NCBI GenBank assembly: GCA_001632425.1
Contig: KV425553.1
Span: 296,263 to 360,262, forward strand
Direction of reading: 5' to 3'
DNA length: 64,000 bases
Origin: Neolentinus lepideus HHB14362 ss-1
Taxonomy: Eukaryota; Basidiomycota; Agaricomycetes; Gloeophyllales; Gloeophyllaceae
Of the stretch, positions 49,262 to 61,945 are shown one piece after another (the first letter of the stretch is position 1; the number at the start of each line of letters is the position of its first letter). Position numbers and translations under genes: made by a program. The notes below the pieces were generated by a model. The model was not told where the DNA came from, did not search any database, and saw only the letters and a program-made list of their open reading frames with translations.

Positions 49262-50647
49262 TTATGACGACCTTCTGAGACCATACAAGAACACCATAAT
49301 CGCGAGCGCCCACTGCTCAAACTGGTCTTTCGACATAAACAACAAGGCCTGCGACAGCACGGCCTTCGTGATCTGGGCACTCATGCCCTGCATGAAGCTA
49401 TGAGCAGCCGTAGAGCCTCTCAGCGGAATGGCCGCTTACCTGATACCAGCCGACGAAACCCTGTTTCCGGTATACCCGCAGGAGAACGTCCAGAGCGCCG
49501 GCGTGCTTGTCTTTCGCGTGATGGGGCTTGTTGTGGGGCGGCGGGATGTGGTGCTCTTCGACAGCTGTCTCCTCGTCCGCCGTTCGGGCCTGGATGCGTA
49601 CTTTGGCCATAATATACGGATACGTTACCTGTCCAAACAAATGAGCTGGTCATGGCGGAACAGGATCGCTGATGGAACTCACAACTGTGGCTAGTGTCTT
49701 ACTCAAAGCACCGACGATGAAATTGAGACCGGGCGTCATCTTGGTATCACCACCAGCCTTCTCCCTCGCCAATAGCACTGCACTCTTTATTCGCTCATAG
49801 ACACCATAAGTGATAGCGGGGTTCACAGTGAGCACCAGGCCTGGTCGAAGACCCAACCACAATCCAGTAACACCTTCCTCTCTCACAATCTCCTTTGCGA
49901 TGCCGAAGAAGGAGTCGTCATATACGTCTTCTGACGTCTTCTTCGTCTCAGAAGGTAAGGAAGTCAAAGGCTGCGAAGGGCCACTCGCTGCAGCCTGCGA
50001 CTGGAATGAACGCCCAATCTGTTGACGAGTCGCGATGACTGCAACGGGGATAGTGAAAATCTGGGCTAAAGCGCCCGCCATTGCGCCCAAGATGAGCTCG
50101 GCAACCGTTGAGAGCTGAGGAGCCTTGGAGCCTTTCGGAAGCTTGGCAGATAGTCGTTTGATGTATGAGTTTCGCACGAGGGAGTAGAAGAAGAAGTATG
50201 CGTATTCTGGATGTGTGGCAAGTCCAGTCAGTGCTGGATATGGGGAAATATCGAAAAGAAGAGACGTACGCATAGAGAAGGTGTTGATCATCGTCGCTGT
50301 GAAGCCCTTGTAGTAACCCCATATCCCCTCCTCTTTCAGAATGCGGACAAGGATCGAGTACATGGATAGGTCATCGCGCTTGTCTTTTCCCTTCCCTTCC
50401 GAGTTGGTAGCCTGTATGCGGGTCTTCGCTCTACAACATTACCGTGTCAACGCTTCAAGCATTCACACTCATGGCGAGCCGCCACCTACACGTCTAACGG
50501 ATACACAACACTTGATCTCAGTCAATACGCGCATCTGAAGATAACCAACCAAGTCACTTACGCCGTACTGAAACATCCTCCCAAAGCCCCCGCCAAGGCA
50601 TACCCAAACGGTGTCAGTTGTTGTACAGGCTTCGACTGGGTTGGCAT
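49262..50647 (-). CDS. SLC25 carrier, peroxisomal adenine nucleotide transporter-like
   Basis: The start at 50647 reads MPTQSKPVQQLTPFGYALAG. Exon 1 ends at 50562. A 21-nt microexon (50510-50490) supplies VVYPLDV, completing the first carrier signature YPLDVAKTRIQ when joined to the exon beginning at 50430. The second repeat has IPVAVIATRQQIG and WLGLRPGLVLTVNPAITYGV. The third signature is TYPYIMAKVRIQ. The last exon encodes GMSAQITKAVLSQALLFMSK and ends at 49262. Three repeats of about 100 residues match mitochondrial carrier folds. The NPAITYGVYE and SQALLFMSKD blocks resemble SLC25A17/Ant1, which imports ATP into peroxisomes for fatty-acid activation. Substrate by resemblance only. Confidence 0.82.
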
Positions 50648-50904
50648 AGTGCTAGTTAGGAGTCCATATAGGTGGCAATATGCGCTCTTGAATGGCACGC
50701 AATGTGGGGAGCGGGGAGTCCCCGCTTCGGAGTCCGTTAGGAGCCAGCATAGCCGGATCCGTGTCGTGTATTGATATCACATGGAGTAGAAATACGGCCA
50801 TTAGTACCGTCTGTGCATGTGGCGCCTGCGATGGCGCCTGACAGTTGTCCGGTGATTCGAGCGGTTTCCCGTATTCGAGTCGAAAAGGAGTGGAAGGAGA
50901 AGAG

Positions 50905-51970
50905 ATGCAGCAAGCTCGCAATCCCAATTTTCCTGAAAACCTTGATATCCTTCCATCGCGCAGGCCAGATGGCGGCGAACCTGGGCTGGACTCCGTTCTG
51001 GACGCTGACTCTCAAAAGGATGCGATCGAGAAGTACGGTATCGCAGGACGAGTATGGTGAATACCCTACAATATGCCTGTGTACCTGGCCTCTCTGACGA
51101 GCGGATAATAGGGAGGCTGCGTATCTTATGCTGTCGTACATGGAAGGCTCGCCAAAGCACGAGTTCGACCCTCCTTTCCTTGCTCAAAACAACAGGCAGA
51201 ATGTTGTGTTAGAGCTGGGCTCGGGCACTGGCATTCTAGGAGTCAAACTTGCTCAAGTCTTGTCGCCGAATGACCTGGTCATCCTGACTGATCTTCCTGA
51301 CGTTTGTCCTCTCTTGCGCGAGACTATCGAGAAACATAATCACCGGGACGCTCCTAATCCAACATCTGCGGGATTGATGGTTAGAGCTCTTCCTTGGGGG
51401 AGCTCAAACCATGCCTCGAGAATAGCCTCTGATTTAGGATTATCGTTTGTCAACGGAGTCGATTATCCGCGACACTTGACTCGGATAATATGCAGTGATT
51501 TGGTAGGGACGCCAAAATTCGAACCCTAGCTTGTCAGGTGGACTCATATCTTGTAGGTTTACTTTCCAGAATTACTGGCCCCACTGTTGCGAAGCCTCAT
51601 TGAATTGTCTTCACCTCCATTCGTACCTATTGCATCACGGCATGACCTTGAAATCATAATCTCATACAAAATACGAAGTCTATCTAAAGAGTCTCCTTTC
51701 TGGAATGCCTTCGGCATATGGTTCACTTTCTACCCGGTCATGATTCGGTCTACGTCTATAGACAATCCAAGGACTTGGCGTCGGTTGGGCTCGTCTGCAA
51801 CAGAAGATCATTCATTTGTCTTCATTGCGCGGCGAAGACCCGAATCCTTTAGTTGGACTATGCCCCAAAATGATAGTGACTTGATGAATGGATTCGGTAC
51901 GCCATGGAGCAGCGATGAACAATTTGAGACTCTGCTTCTGACTGCCTTCGATGACGAGGAAGATTCATAG
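50905..51970 (+). CDS. METTL21-type lysine methyltransferase
   Basis: The first exon reads IEKYGIAGRVW and joins across an intron to EAAYLMLSYM. The SAM-binding motif I is VLELGSGTGILGVKLAQVL, with the acidic motif II LTDLPDVCPLL. Later comes ICSDLVYFPELLAPLL across an intron, the DxxY-type motif of METTL21/EEF2KMT enzymes. Then SFVFIARRRP and an acidic tail ending DDEEDS. ATG 50905 is the first clear in-frame ATG, but a short upstream exon is possible. These enzymes methylate lysines on translation factors or chaperones. The target is not readable. It is divergent from the carrier gene with about 260 bp between starts. Confidence 0.82.
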
Positions 51971-52159
51971 TGTCTAGAATCTAACACGCTCTGGAGAATA
52001 ATGTCCTTCTTCCCAACAAGAATGCCGGACGCAGGTCCCATGTCATCCCGAGCCCGACGCTTGCATTGCAATCACCAACTCGCCCAAACTCTTCGACTTC
52101 CTATATTATCAGGATCTCCAAAAGAAACGAAAAAAGCAGCTTTGTAGGTCTGCTGTCAG

Positions 52160-53685
52160 TCAAGTCCACAATTTACACTGTTCTTCACCCACGTAAGGTG
52201 GTGGAGGAGCATAGGATCGCGGTACAACCCCGTCGGCATTCAAGGTCACGATGGCCACTTCCTGCTTCACAAGCGGCGTCTCCTTGTTATTATCTGAATG
52301 GAAGCCCGGAGCCTGGAAAGGTAGCAGCGCCACAGCATACTGAAAGTAGATCAGAATGACGAGGTCCAAGGACTGGCGGCTACGAACCTTGATGAGGATT
52401 GTGGCGAAGGCGCAACTGGGTCGCAAATTGTGCGGGACATCTATCTCCCCTTGCAACCTTCTTACCCCTTCCTCAGGTTCATCGATTGGCCAAAAAACCG
52501 CAGTCGAACTGAAGTCCTTTAAAGTATTGCCATCTTTGGTCGAGGATGCGTCTAGTTGGCCCTTCGTGCCAGCGCTTAGGAATCTCTCGAGTACGACCTT
52601 GACACAAGCAGAGTCCGCTAAGGACTCTAGAGCCTCTGCATCCGGGCTGGCAAGGGTAAGGATGAGCGGGATGGGAGAACCCAGCGCATATGTGAGCTGA
52701 GAAGCAGACGATGATTAGATTGTCTGAATGAAACATCGAATTTCCGGATTCTCACTGGTTTCGCTATCGCGAGCTGTATCGGATGTACACTCATCATTAT
52801 ATGTGGACGCAGAAACTGCAGCGAATCCATACGCACCGTGCATGTCACTTGGGGTGCCCTCGAGCCTGAAGGTATGCCCTTCACAATAACGTGCCGTAGC
52901 TCTGTCCAGCCCTCAGGATCGATCTCAGGCCCTGGCAACGGTGCCGCCACATTATACGCCTTTCGTCGATGTGAGGAGGGGGGTTTTGCCACAGTCTTTG
53001 GGAGGACAAACAAATTCGCCGCCAGACTGCAACCACGCGATCTAATCAGAAAGCGTTCGCTGAACATGCCTCTAAGAAATACGTTACAAGGCATTCGGGC
53101 TAAAGGATCCTTCGTGCACGCTCACGAGGATCTTGTAGTTGATGGATATGGAGGCATTCCACCCCTTCTCCGAGAACGACGGAGGCAGGCGGTAGGTAGT
53201 ACTATGGCCTTTGGATTTGTCCTTGACGGTTACTTCATGTGGAAACGTGAAAGAGAACGGCCAAGAGCGATGGCCTGACAAGCGTGAAGATCCTCCATTT
53301 TGCCGCTGATCCCACAGTGTCTCTGTTATCTCAACAAAGTTCAAAGGGTCAAAGGTCTCCACAGTGGCGATGCCAAGCAGCTACAGTCGAAACTGAGCGT
53401 TGCATCTAGCAGCATCCTTAAGCATTCACCGACCGTCACCGTAATTTTCTTGACACTTTTCGCTTTCTCGAGGTCGAGGCCCACCGACCCCTCAAGCACG
53501 TCCCCGTCGAAGAACCGTGGAACGCCTCCGGCCGAGGTGTGGTGAGTGTTGGCTATGTTGAGCTCCAGCCACGGACGCCCCTTGTTGTCCAGTGAATATT
53601 GGTGCTCAGCGGCATTGCCGTGGTTCACAGCAGGCGCTGTATAGTACGGGTTGTCTAGGTATGTGTTGAAGTTGATAGCATCCAT
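52160..53685 (-). CDS. Arrestin-like trafficking adaptor with PPxY motif
   Basis: The N-terminal arrestin sandwich begins after MDAINFNTYLDNPYYTAP with GGVPRFFDGDVLEGSVGLDL and KSVKKITVTV. It continues with FVEITETLWDQ and SWPFSFTFPHEVTV and the YRLPPSF block. The C-terminal arrestin domain includes YALGSPIPLILTLA. The tail carries SYAPPPPYVG, a PPxY motif that recruits Rsp5/Nedd4 ubiquitin ligases. The last intron joins FATILIK to YAVALLPFQAPG. Such adaptors direct plasma-membrane transporters to endocytosis. The stop is at 52162-52160. A convergent methyltransferase ends 190 bp away. The frame is intact over about five introns. Confidence 0.82.
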
Positions 53686-53900
53686 GGTGCAGAAAGGTTC
53701 TGGGGAGAGAGACAGCCATGCACCACATGCTATATGAAGATGCTAATGACATTGAGCGGTTCCTCGCTACCTTACCTACTCAAGTCAAGCATACGTAACG
53801 AGCGCTGATCGGGCCTTGGAGTTGATCGGATACTAACACAAGAGCAAAGATAGCATAAATAGCAAGACTGATCAATGTGACCGAAGACAGCGCCCCCCGT

Positions 53901-55782
53901 CTACACTTCGACGCCGGTACCATGCCCATCGAACGGATCTCTCATACTCCCGGTCTTCGCTCTCCATAGCTGGGTGTATATTGCCTTGATCTTCTGCAAT
54001 TCGTTATGCAGATCCGCTGTCTTGTTGGCGAGAGACATGAACGTGGCGTGTTGCGCCTCAAGAGTAGCAGAAATAGCTACAACATCATCAGATTCCTGTC
54101 AGAGAAGAACGACTCGGTAGTTGGACGGACCTTGCGGGGTGGATTGAGCCTGTGTTGATGCAGATGCCAATTTGCGCTCAATTTGCTGAGATTCGCACAC
54201 ATCAGTATGATTATCAGCTTGTTGACTGGAGCGTATCAAATTCTACATACCTCGATAGTAGATTTGTACCACTGCAGTCGGTCCTTCATTTCGTGCGTGA
54301 TGCGCTGAAAGAACCTAATTTTCAGCCAGGACGTCAGCGAGTAAGATCAATTAATTGTCAGCTCCACTATTAACCAACTCCAGTACACCTGATCGCTAAT
54401 TGACTTACTCTAGAGGGAAGCCCGCGTGGTCCCTGAGATACGCGCCATGCTGTTGGGGATTTCGGAACCCTTCTAGGATACGCGTGGTGACGATCATATC
54501 CTGGACGGCCTGGTCGACCTTGGCTTTCAGGTCGCGGGTCTGCAGAGCATCAGTGCGCGTTGTGGAGAGGACATTGACCAGGTCCTGTAAATAATCCAAT
54601 AATGACAATATGATTATCAGTGATGACGAGGGAACTTGGGGGAAGAGGAATGAATAGGGACCTTGTGCGCCCGGCGGATCTGCTCCTGGCCCTTAACGGT
54701 CTCTTCGGTCAGGTCACGTTCTTTGAGACCTTTGCTAATTTGCACGCGACCTTGGATGTGTTCCCTAAGCAGAGCAGTGTAAGTAGGCTTGCAAGTAGGA
54801 ATGAGTTGGGTGGCAAGACGTGTGTGCTCACTCGATTTGCTCAAAGGTCTTCTTGAGTTGGTCGGGTAGGTCATTGAATTTGGTTGTTTTGGTAAATGGT
54901 GGAGCTCCACCTCCTTGTTGTAAACTGCATGAAATGAGTTAATCCAGTTCGTTGTCGAGAACAGCGAGATAGAAATAGGTAAATCCATTGAGTCCTAATA
55001 CGCCGCTCGAGACCGCGAGATGACACAAGACTGGACACTCACGTCGTTGGTCTCTGCTGGGTATTGCCAAACAGCGATGACCCATATCCTCCTGAAGGTA
55101 GCGTAGCCTGTGCTTGAAGTGGGTTCGCTCCCGCCGTACTCCCCCCAAACAATCCACCACCACCACTTCCACCCTGCTGATTCGCTGACCCAAACAAATT
55201 CGAGCCACCCTGCTGCTGCTGTAAAGTATTTGTATTTCCGAATAACGATGATCCACCTCCACCGAAAAGAGGATTCGAGGAAGACGGCTGGTTTGAGGTG
55301 GCGGTGGAGCCAAAGAGGCTAGTAGGTTGCTGGGTGGCAGTGTTCCCGAAGAGATTGCTGGTGGGTTGGGAAGGTTGGGTCGTGGTATTGCCAAATAGAC
55401 TGCTTGTTGGCTTCTGGGCAGTGTTGCCAAACAGATTGCTCGTCGGTTGTTGAGAGGTGTTAGTATTACCGAACAGACTGCTCGTTGGTTGCTGGGCCTG
55501 AGTATTAGTGTTAGCAAATAGACCACTTGTTGCCGGCTGCTGAGGCTGGGTGGAAGTGTTCCCAAACAGGCTTCCTGTCGTTGCCGGTTGTTGAGATGGC
55601 TGGGACTGGTTCGTACCGCCGAAGAGACTCGAGGTGGCAGGCTGCTGTTGTTGCGCGGTCGAACCGAATAGACTGGAAGGCTGAGACTGAGACTGTTGCG
55701 TGTTGCCAAATATCGAGCCGGATGGTTGCGCAGTGGTACTGCCGAAAAGCGAGGGTGCGCTGGTTGTGGCTGCTGGCTTCAT
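53901..55782 (-). CDS. FG nucleoporin of the Nup49/Nup58 type
   Basis: The N-terminal half is almost entirely SLFG/NLFG repeats separated by Gln, Ser, Thr and Pro (about 18 repeats, 55782 to about 55040). Then come a short APPFTKTTKFNDLPDQ segment and helical exons: QLKKTFEQIE, EHIQGRVQISKGLKERDL, DLKAKVDQAVQDM and HEMKDRLQWYKSTIE. The last exon is AISATLEAQHATFMSLANKT, ending FDGHGTGVEV at 53901. FG repeats followed by three coiled-coil helices identify the central-channel Nup62-complex member Nup49/Nup58. It forms the permeability barrier of nuclear pores. ATG 55782 is the first methionine; the conserved frame runs a few codons farther upstream (SAFG), so the real start probably lies in a small 5' exon. 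Confidence 0.85.
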
Positions 55783-57864
55783 GCCAAATGCCGACAAGCT
55801 TTTGCGATCATGACCTTCAGCATCGAGCGAGTCGCATTGGGCACAAATGACTGTTTCTCACCTAGATGCAAAGGCCATAGTTCAAGAAGTATCGCAGCAG
55901 AATCGTCTGGATGCAGCGGGTCGGCGAGATGCGCCTCAGTCGCGTCTTTGCAATGGGACGCGTCCTGATCAGGTGGCCACTGTATATTGTTTGGCTTCGC
56001 ATTCGCGTGGCTGCTGTCAGTATCTCGCAAGAACACACTGTGATGCTATTTACTTAATGCTGCGATACATGTCTCAGCACCCTCGAATTTCGTTTCACAG
56101 GACTTGCGATCGCCAAGTCGTTGAATTTGGGCTCTCTGATACTGTACCTGGGACTGTTATATGCTTCACTGTTCTTAAGTGTCGGTGTCCGTGCTGCATT
56201 TCGGGATAACGGCCTTTTCTCTGTACAATTGATGAAAGATGCGAGTTGTTTTTTATTTTGTTTTGTGCCTGGGTGTCCGTACTTCTTGGGCCTGTAGCTT
56301 CTCTCAAAGCCTCTCTCTTCAATCCTCTTGATCCACGCTTCGGAAATGGGCACACCATCCGATGAAGGGCTGGAGCCTCCTGCGCACTCTGCTACTACTC
56401 CTCTGCCAACCTGTGCTCCGTCTGAGCATGTCTATCACCTGCATAAACGGAACTCCAGACCATATGGGTTACCTTGAAAGGCTATAGTATTGCACGTTCG
56501 GCAGCATTGCTACCCGTCTTCTATCGGGGGGACGCTATCTGCGCTGTTGTGCACGTGACTCTGAATCTTGGAAGACCGGATGGTATAGAGGCAGCTGTAA
56601 TATAATAGTCGTGATGGTAGCTATTAAGATCGTCAAGGCAGTAGGTCTAATTCCCTTGGATCGTCTACGAATCGCCGATGGCTGTCATACAGCAGAGGCT
56701 CAGTCGTTACCCCTCCTGACCGTATCAATCTCAGACACCCAGGCCTCTTGGCCAGTCGGAGCGTTCACACAGCCAGGCTCGTCAGGATAGTTAGCAGCAA
56801 TCCATCTGTGCTACATCTTTCATCCGATTACGGGAAAACCGGAAGACAGACAAAGAACGGCCCTTACAAGCTCGAAACTCAAGCAGCGGAAGCGGCTTTC
56901 TGGCTCTGGACAAGCGCTGAAGGCAAGGGAGCCAATGGAAGGTGAAATACACCTTCCCGACTATGTCTACCCGACTTGTTCCATGCCGGGGTTCAACGTC
57001 ATGGTAGGTCCTTATTATCAGACGTTGCCATTCTCACTGACCACAGTTGTCAATAACATTGTATTCATTGTAATTACACGCACCCTCCACGCCCGGAGCC
57101 AATTTCTCCGTGGGCTGGACAGGCGATAAGCCTCTGCGGTTTCAAGTCGTCGAGATAGTCGCCGCATATCCTCCTGAACCTCGAGCTCAGAGGTATGGAG
57201 AAGAAGACCCGTTAGGCCTGGAAGTATAGTTTCATGTGACCATGCAGACCTGGATGTATTCGTCGTCCAGCGCGGCCTGGACTGGCAATATATAAGCCTT
57301 CATTTGTTGTGCAGTCACAAGTATGGACTAATCCTCTAGGATACCGCAATGATGGCAACCGGTTTTCCGGGAGATGTACAATCGCTATTTCAGGACAGAA
57401 CTATGTCCTCCGTAACCCAAAGTTCAGGGTGCCAAGGACGGTGATTGGGAGAAGACAGACGTGAGCTAGCTGATGTCAAGCAATAGAAGGCATGACTTAC
57501 TTGGATCCCAATCCGTTGTAGCCTAATCAACCATGATGTCAGCGTTCATGCATGTTATTGCGCGGTCCAGACATTCAGATGGAATCCTTGCATACCATAT
57601 CAGGGGTTGTCGCCCCCGGTGATGTCGGTAAGTCCTGTAACGCCCTTGGTATACAGCAAGGGGTCCAATAAGTCGGAAGGAGGTAATTTCTTGCTCAGCC
57701 GCACGTCGTTAAGGAGCGATGTGATGCCTATGAACGTTGGCGCAGAGGCAAACGTCTCTCTAACATACGATCGGAAGTCACAGCTCCTTGTGTATCTATA
57801 AATCCACGACGAAGGATGGTGAACTACGTACACTGAACAGTGAAAACCTATCAACTCCTCGATG
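55783..57864. other. Intergenic stretch, no gene recognised
   Basis: About 2 kb between two minus-strand genes. It should contain the first exon and promoter of the nucleoporin gene near 55800-55900. The remaining frames (for example 56935-57129, plus) have no family motif or convincing splice partners. Confidence 0.45.
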
Positions 57865-59692
57865 TTAAGTGTGACCCAGAGGAACCGTAGGCTTGTAAGG
57901 CTCCTCCAGGTATCTGATCTCATCATTGGTAAGTTCGACGTCAACTCCGCCTGTACATTACGACAGAAATAAGTAGGGCAGGACAATATCAAAGAATGAG
58001 AGAACCGACCAATGATGTCCTCCAAGTTCTTGAGACTGGTCGTCCCCACAATCGGGGCAGTCACACCTTCAATCAGTCAGCATAATTCCCTGTGCCACAA
58101 TTTGTATCTGCACCGACCTTCCTTAGTCAAGACCCAGGCGATGCTAACTTGGGCCATGCTAATACCCTTCTTCTTGGCTATTTCCTCGACCCTAGCCATG
58201 GAATATCAGTAAGGCCTGCCATGACAGACAACACACCATGACATACCTGCCGACAACGTCCGGAGTGCCCGGTGATTTCAGGTAGTTCTCGATGAACCTG
58301 TTGGTGCTGGTCAGAAGCAGATCAAACGTAGTAATACTATGAAAAGTTCTGACCAGTCAGTGGTGCCTCTTGTGGTCTTCTCGTTGAGCGGCCTAGTGAG
58401 GAGGCCTCTTGCCAGAGGTGACCAAGGGATTGATCCGACACCAAACATCTTAAGCGGACACGCCCGTCAGCTTCAGTTTCACGCGGCAATTCCATAGCGG
58501 TCACCTTGAGAGTGGGAAACATCTCCCGCTCTTCTTCCCTGTAAACCAGACTGTAATGGTTCTGCATGGAGATAAATGGCGTGAGATTGTTCTTGATAGC
58601 ATAATCTGCGAATCAGTCAAAATGGATTTCGGGAGTGAATTAGGCGGTATATCAGACATACTTTGCATCGCATGAACTGCTCGAAACTCTTATCAATGAA
58701 AATATTGGTCAACACATGAACAAAACGCACACTGATAGGCATAGCATGAGCTCATTCCGATGTATCGCACATAACCTGCTTTTACTACATCGTGGAGGGC
58801 TTGCATCTGTGTCGCAGTTGTTTCAGGACAAGGTGGTATAACAATTGATAAGTATACTCACTGTCTCCTCTATTGGGGTATTATAATCAAACCGATGGCC
58901 TAGTGTCTCATCAGAAAAATGGTCCCGGAGAATCTTGCACTGCTACATTACATTGATAAACGTCGATGTAATCCAATTGGAGGCGCTCCAAGCTGGCTTT
59001 TACGGATGCGAAGATGTTCTATGAAATCCAGTTGTCATAAGCGGTGTCATGGGGATTGCAAGGCCCATGTATGCTGCATACCTTTCGACTCAGGCCATGC
59101 TGGTTAACAAGACCGATTTGATCTGGGTTGCCCCGCAAAGCACTCAAAGGAATACTGTATTCCTTGGCCACAGGCATGTAGACCTATCATCATAGTCGCG
59201 GATCAGTCACGACTAGTTAGAAATGTAGATTCTATCAGACCTTTGTCAAAATGACAATCTCATCCCGAGGGAGGTTCAGCTTCTTAAGCGCCTTGCCGAG
59301 AATGACCTCCGCCAGACCATTGGAGTACGTCTGAAATACGATCAGTTTCAATATGCAACAAGCGACTTGATGTTACTCACGTTCGCCGTGTCGAAGGTGT
59401 TAATGCCGTGGTCGTACCTAGTTTGCGTGAGTGTCGGAAGATTAGGTCGGTCTAGTGCAGAACGTACGCAAATTTGATATGTTTCGCGGCCTCGTCTTCG
59501 TCGTCGATAAGCCAGTCCTGCCATGCTTTGTGTCCGTACTGCATGGTTCCAAGTATGATTTTGGACACCTTTAGGCCGGACGTGCCTAAGCGCACTGAAA
59601 GAAGGATACTCCCATTCAGCCATCTGATGGCAGCTTTCCGTACGACACTCACCATAGGGCATCTTGCGCACCTGCGTAGTGGCATTCGACAT
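57865..59692 (-). CDS. Aldo-keto reductase
   Basis: Many small exons. The start at 59692 reads MSNATTQVRKMPYG, then after an intron VRLGTSGLKVSKIILGTM. The catalytic region includes YDHGINTFDTANV joined to YSNGLAEVILGKAL (Asp and Tyr), then DEIVILTK (Lys). The His lies in QCHRFDYNTP, formed across an intron. Then TMQALHDVVKAGYVRYIGMS, and PFISMQNHYSLVYREEEREM. The NADPH-binding region has PIVGTTSLKNLEDII. It ends DEIRYLEEPYKP and PLGHT with a TAA at 57867-57865. The full catalytic tetrad is present. This fungal family reduces aldehydes and ketones using NADPH. A decayed copy lies upstream at 60.7-61.9 kb in the same orientation. Confidence 0.87.
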
Positions 59693-60721
59693 GGCTGCTC
59701 TACTTGTGGATCTGATTGACTGAGGACACTCTCCTGAGAGGACTACCTCCTCTTATATACACCCTGGCTGTCTTAATCATCAAGGCCCTCATCGTCCACG
59801 GTACCGAACGTGCAGCTTGCTCAGCAGAGCTCGCAGATGACCATACCGCATATGTCCAATGAGTCATAGATGCCTTCGTGCCGGATCGGAAGAAGACTAA
59901 TCGCTAGTTCACTGTGCAGTCGATGTACGTGACACCCGAATGACCTCCCGAACGTCAGTGCTATATTTTATGTTCGGAGCCTGGATTTTCTTTTCGGGGC
60001 TGGATCATCTTGCAATCGCATCGCATATATTAATATTTAGAAGAGAGTGGAGTCGTGTAGCAACTGACATGAGAGATGCAGCTGATGCCCTCGACAGTAA
60101 ATGGCGGTCTATATGGGCTTTCTAAGGGAGATGAGGGGGTTTCCTTGTCGCTCGGACAGTCGGCTGAGCCAATACTGAATACAGAGAACATTCGAAACAA
60201 GTGATACTCGAGTATCGAATACTCAATGAAGTGGGACTTGAGAGAGATCGCCTCTGCTAAATCCAAATCGAGAAGTGCTGCCGTATCGGGCCACGCAATC
60301 GTTCGGCGAGTAACAGGATTCCCACACCGGGGGACCTCACGTCGAAAGACTCGAAACTCAAAGGGAACAAGTCTCCCTATGAAGACCCCTTACTCGCTAT
60401 TCGGTCGAATTGAGGAGACGTCGTTTACAACGTAGATAGAGACAACTTGCAATACAACTGCGCAGCTCTGCAACTACTTGCATCCGACCGTGATGCCATT
60501 TACGGAGCTAGTAGTCACAGCAGTGAGCAATCACCACTCTGTAGGTCCAACATTAGATTGATGAAGACCGTAGTTTTATTGTAATTCTGATGAGAGCCGG
60601 ACCGTGTAGAAGTCGGGAATATGCTGTATTGTCATGAAGCTTGTTTGTACCGACGAAAGTCACAGTTTCTTATGTATCTATACTTTCACGATGAAGACAT
60701 GCACTAAAAACCTATTAACCC
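59693..60721. other. Interval between tandem aldo-keto reductase copies
   Basis: About 1 kb. It contains the promoter of the intact reductase (a TATATACACC stretch on the plus strand lies about 60 bp upstream of its start). A 61-codon hydrophobic frame at 59940-60125 (+) is not supported as a gene. Confidence 0.45.
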
Positions 60722-61945
60722 TCAATGTTAAGTTCGACCCAGAATAACCGTGGGCTTGTAAGGCTCCTCCAGGTCCCACATCAACTCCACCTGTACATTT
60801 TGACAGAATTAAGTGGTACAAAATGACATCAAAGAAAGAGAGAACCGACCAACTAAGGCCCACCATGTCAAAAACACAGGACGCCACGACGTACCTGCTG
60901 ATAACCTCTGGAGTACCCGGTGCTTTCCTGTAGTTTTCGATGAACCCGTTGAAGGTAGTCAGAAGCGAGTTAATACTAGAAAATTACTAACCAGTCAGAG
61001 GAGTCTCTTACAGTGTTCTCATTCAGTGGCCGAGAAAGCAGGCCTCCTGCCGGAGGCGACCAAGGGATTGAGCCGACACTGAACGATACACCCATCAGCT
61101 TCGGCTTCGCACCGCGATTCTACTGCATTCACCTTGAGAGTGGGAAGTAGCTCATGCTCCTCTTCCCTCCAGACTGTAGTTATTTTGCATTGTTATGAAC
61201 GGCGCTTGCTCGCGTAACCTAAAGTATGTGGGAAGACACTGTTGTTTATATGCTCTGAGCTCTTCTCAGTGTAAACATCGTACTCTGAGAGAGGCGTGGA
61301 CTATATGAGGATCTCAATTAGAGAGGAACTCGATGTAGGACAAACAGAGAACGTGCACTGATAGGCATGACAGGAGCTTATGCCAATCCATCGCACGTAC
61401 CCTGCTTTCACTATGCCGGGGAGGGCTTGCATCTGGGCAAGAGTACATCAGGATGACACCCAGTCATATCGGCGTCTCGGCATCGGTCTGGTGGCCTGTC
61501 GTCGTCAGACAAGCGTTCCGATGGTATGATAGGATGTAGAGACTCACGTTGCAGAACATCGACGTGGTCTAATTGCAGGCGCTCCAGACTAGCCTTTATG
61601 TATGCGAAAACAGTCCATGAACCCACATTATCAAGAATAAGCTGATGGTAACTGAAATATGACACGTACCTTCCTGCTCAGACCGTGATAATTAACAAGA
61701 CCGTTTTCACCCGGTAGGTCGAGAGAAGCGCTTAAGGTTCCTTGGCCGCAGGGAAGTACACTTGTCGCAAGACCCCTCGCTGAGGTCAGCTACATTCATT
61801 TCAGCATCCGCGGGCTAGTGGACTAATCTTCGTGGACCTAAAGATGAATGCAAGGTCATTTGACGTATATATTGGCAAGCAAAGTGGATTCCTTACATTC
61901 GCCGTGTTAAAAGTGTCGAGGCCATAGTCATACCTTGGGTGCGCA
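60722..61945 (-). pseudogene. Decayed tandem copy of the aldo-keto reductase
   Basis: Nucleotide similarity to the 3' part of the intact gene is obvious, for example at the end (TTAAGTTCGACCCAGAATAACC against TTAAGTGTGACCCAGAGGAACC) and in the segments for KAGYVR(Y/W)IG, VGSIPWSPPAGGLLSRPLNE and IKASLERLQLDHVDV. The exons coding for the NADPH-binding PIVGTTSLKNLEDII block are missing. The N-terminal exons are absent beyond about 61945. Frames are broken after VDVLQ. The 3' flank is also duplicated, so a segment of genomic DNA was copied in the same orientation and later eroded. Confidence 0.75.

Noticed and set aside
51510..51535. tRNA-like T-arm sequence on the minus strand
   Set aside because: It has a GGTTCGAA-like core but no paired T-stem, D-arm or acceptor stem around it, and lies in an intron of the methyltransferase gene.
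59940..60125. 61-codon hydrophobic frame upstream of the reductase
   Set aside because: It lacks a splice partner or recognisable family and sits in a promoter interval. The hydrophobic stretch alone is not enough.
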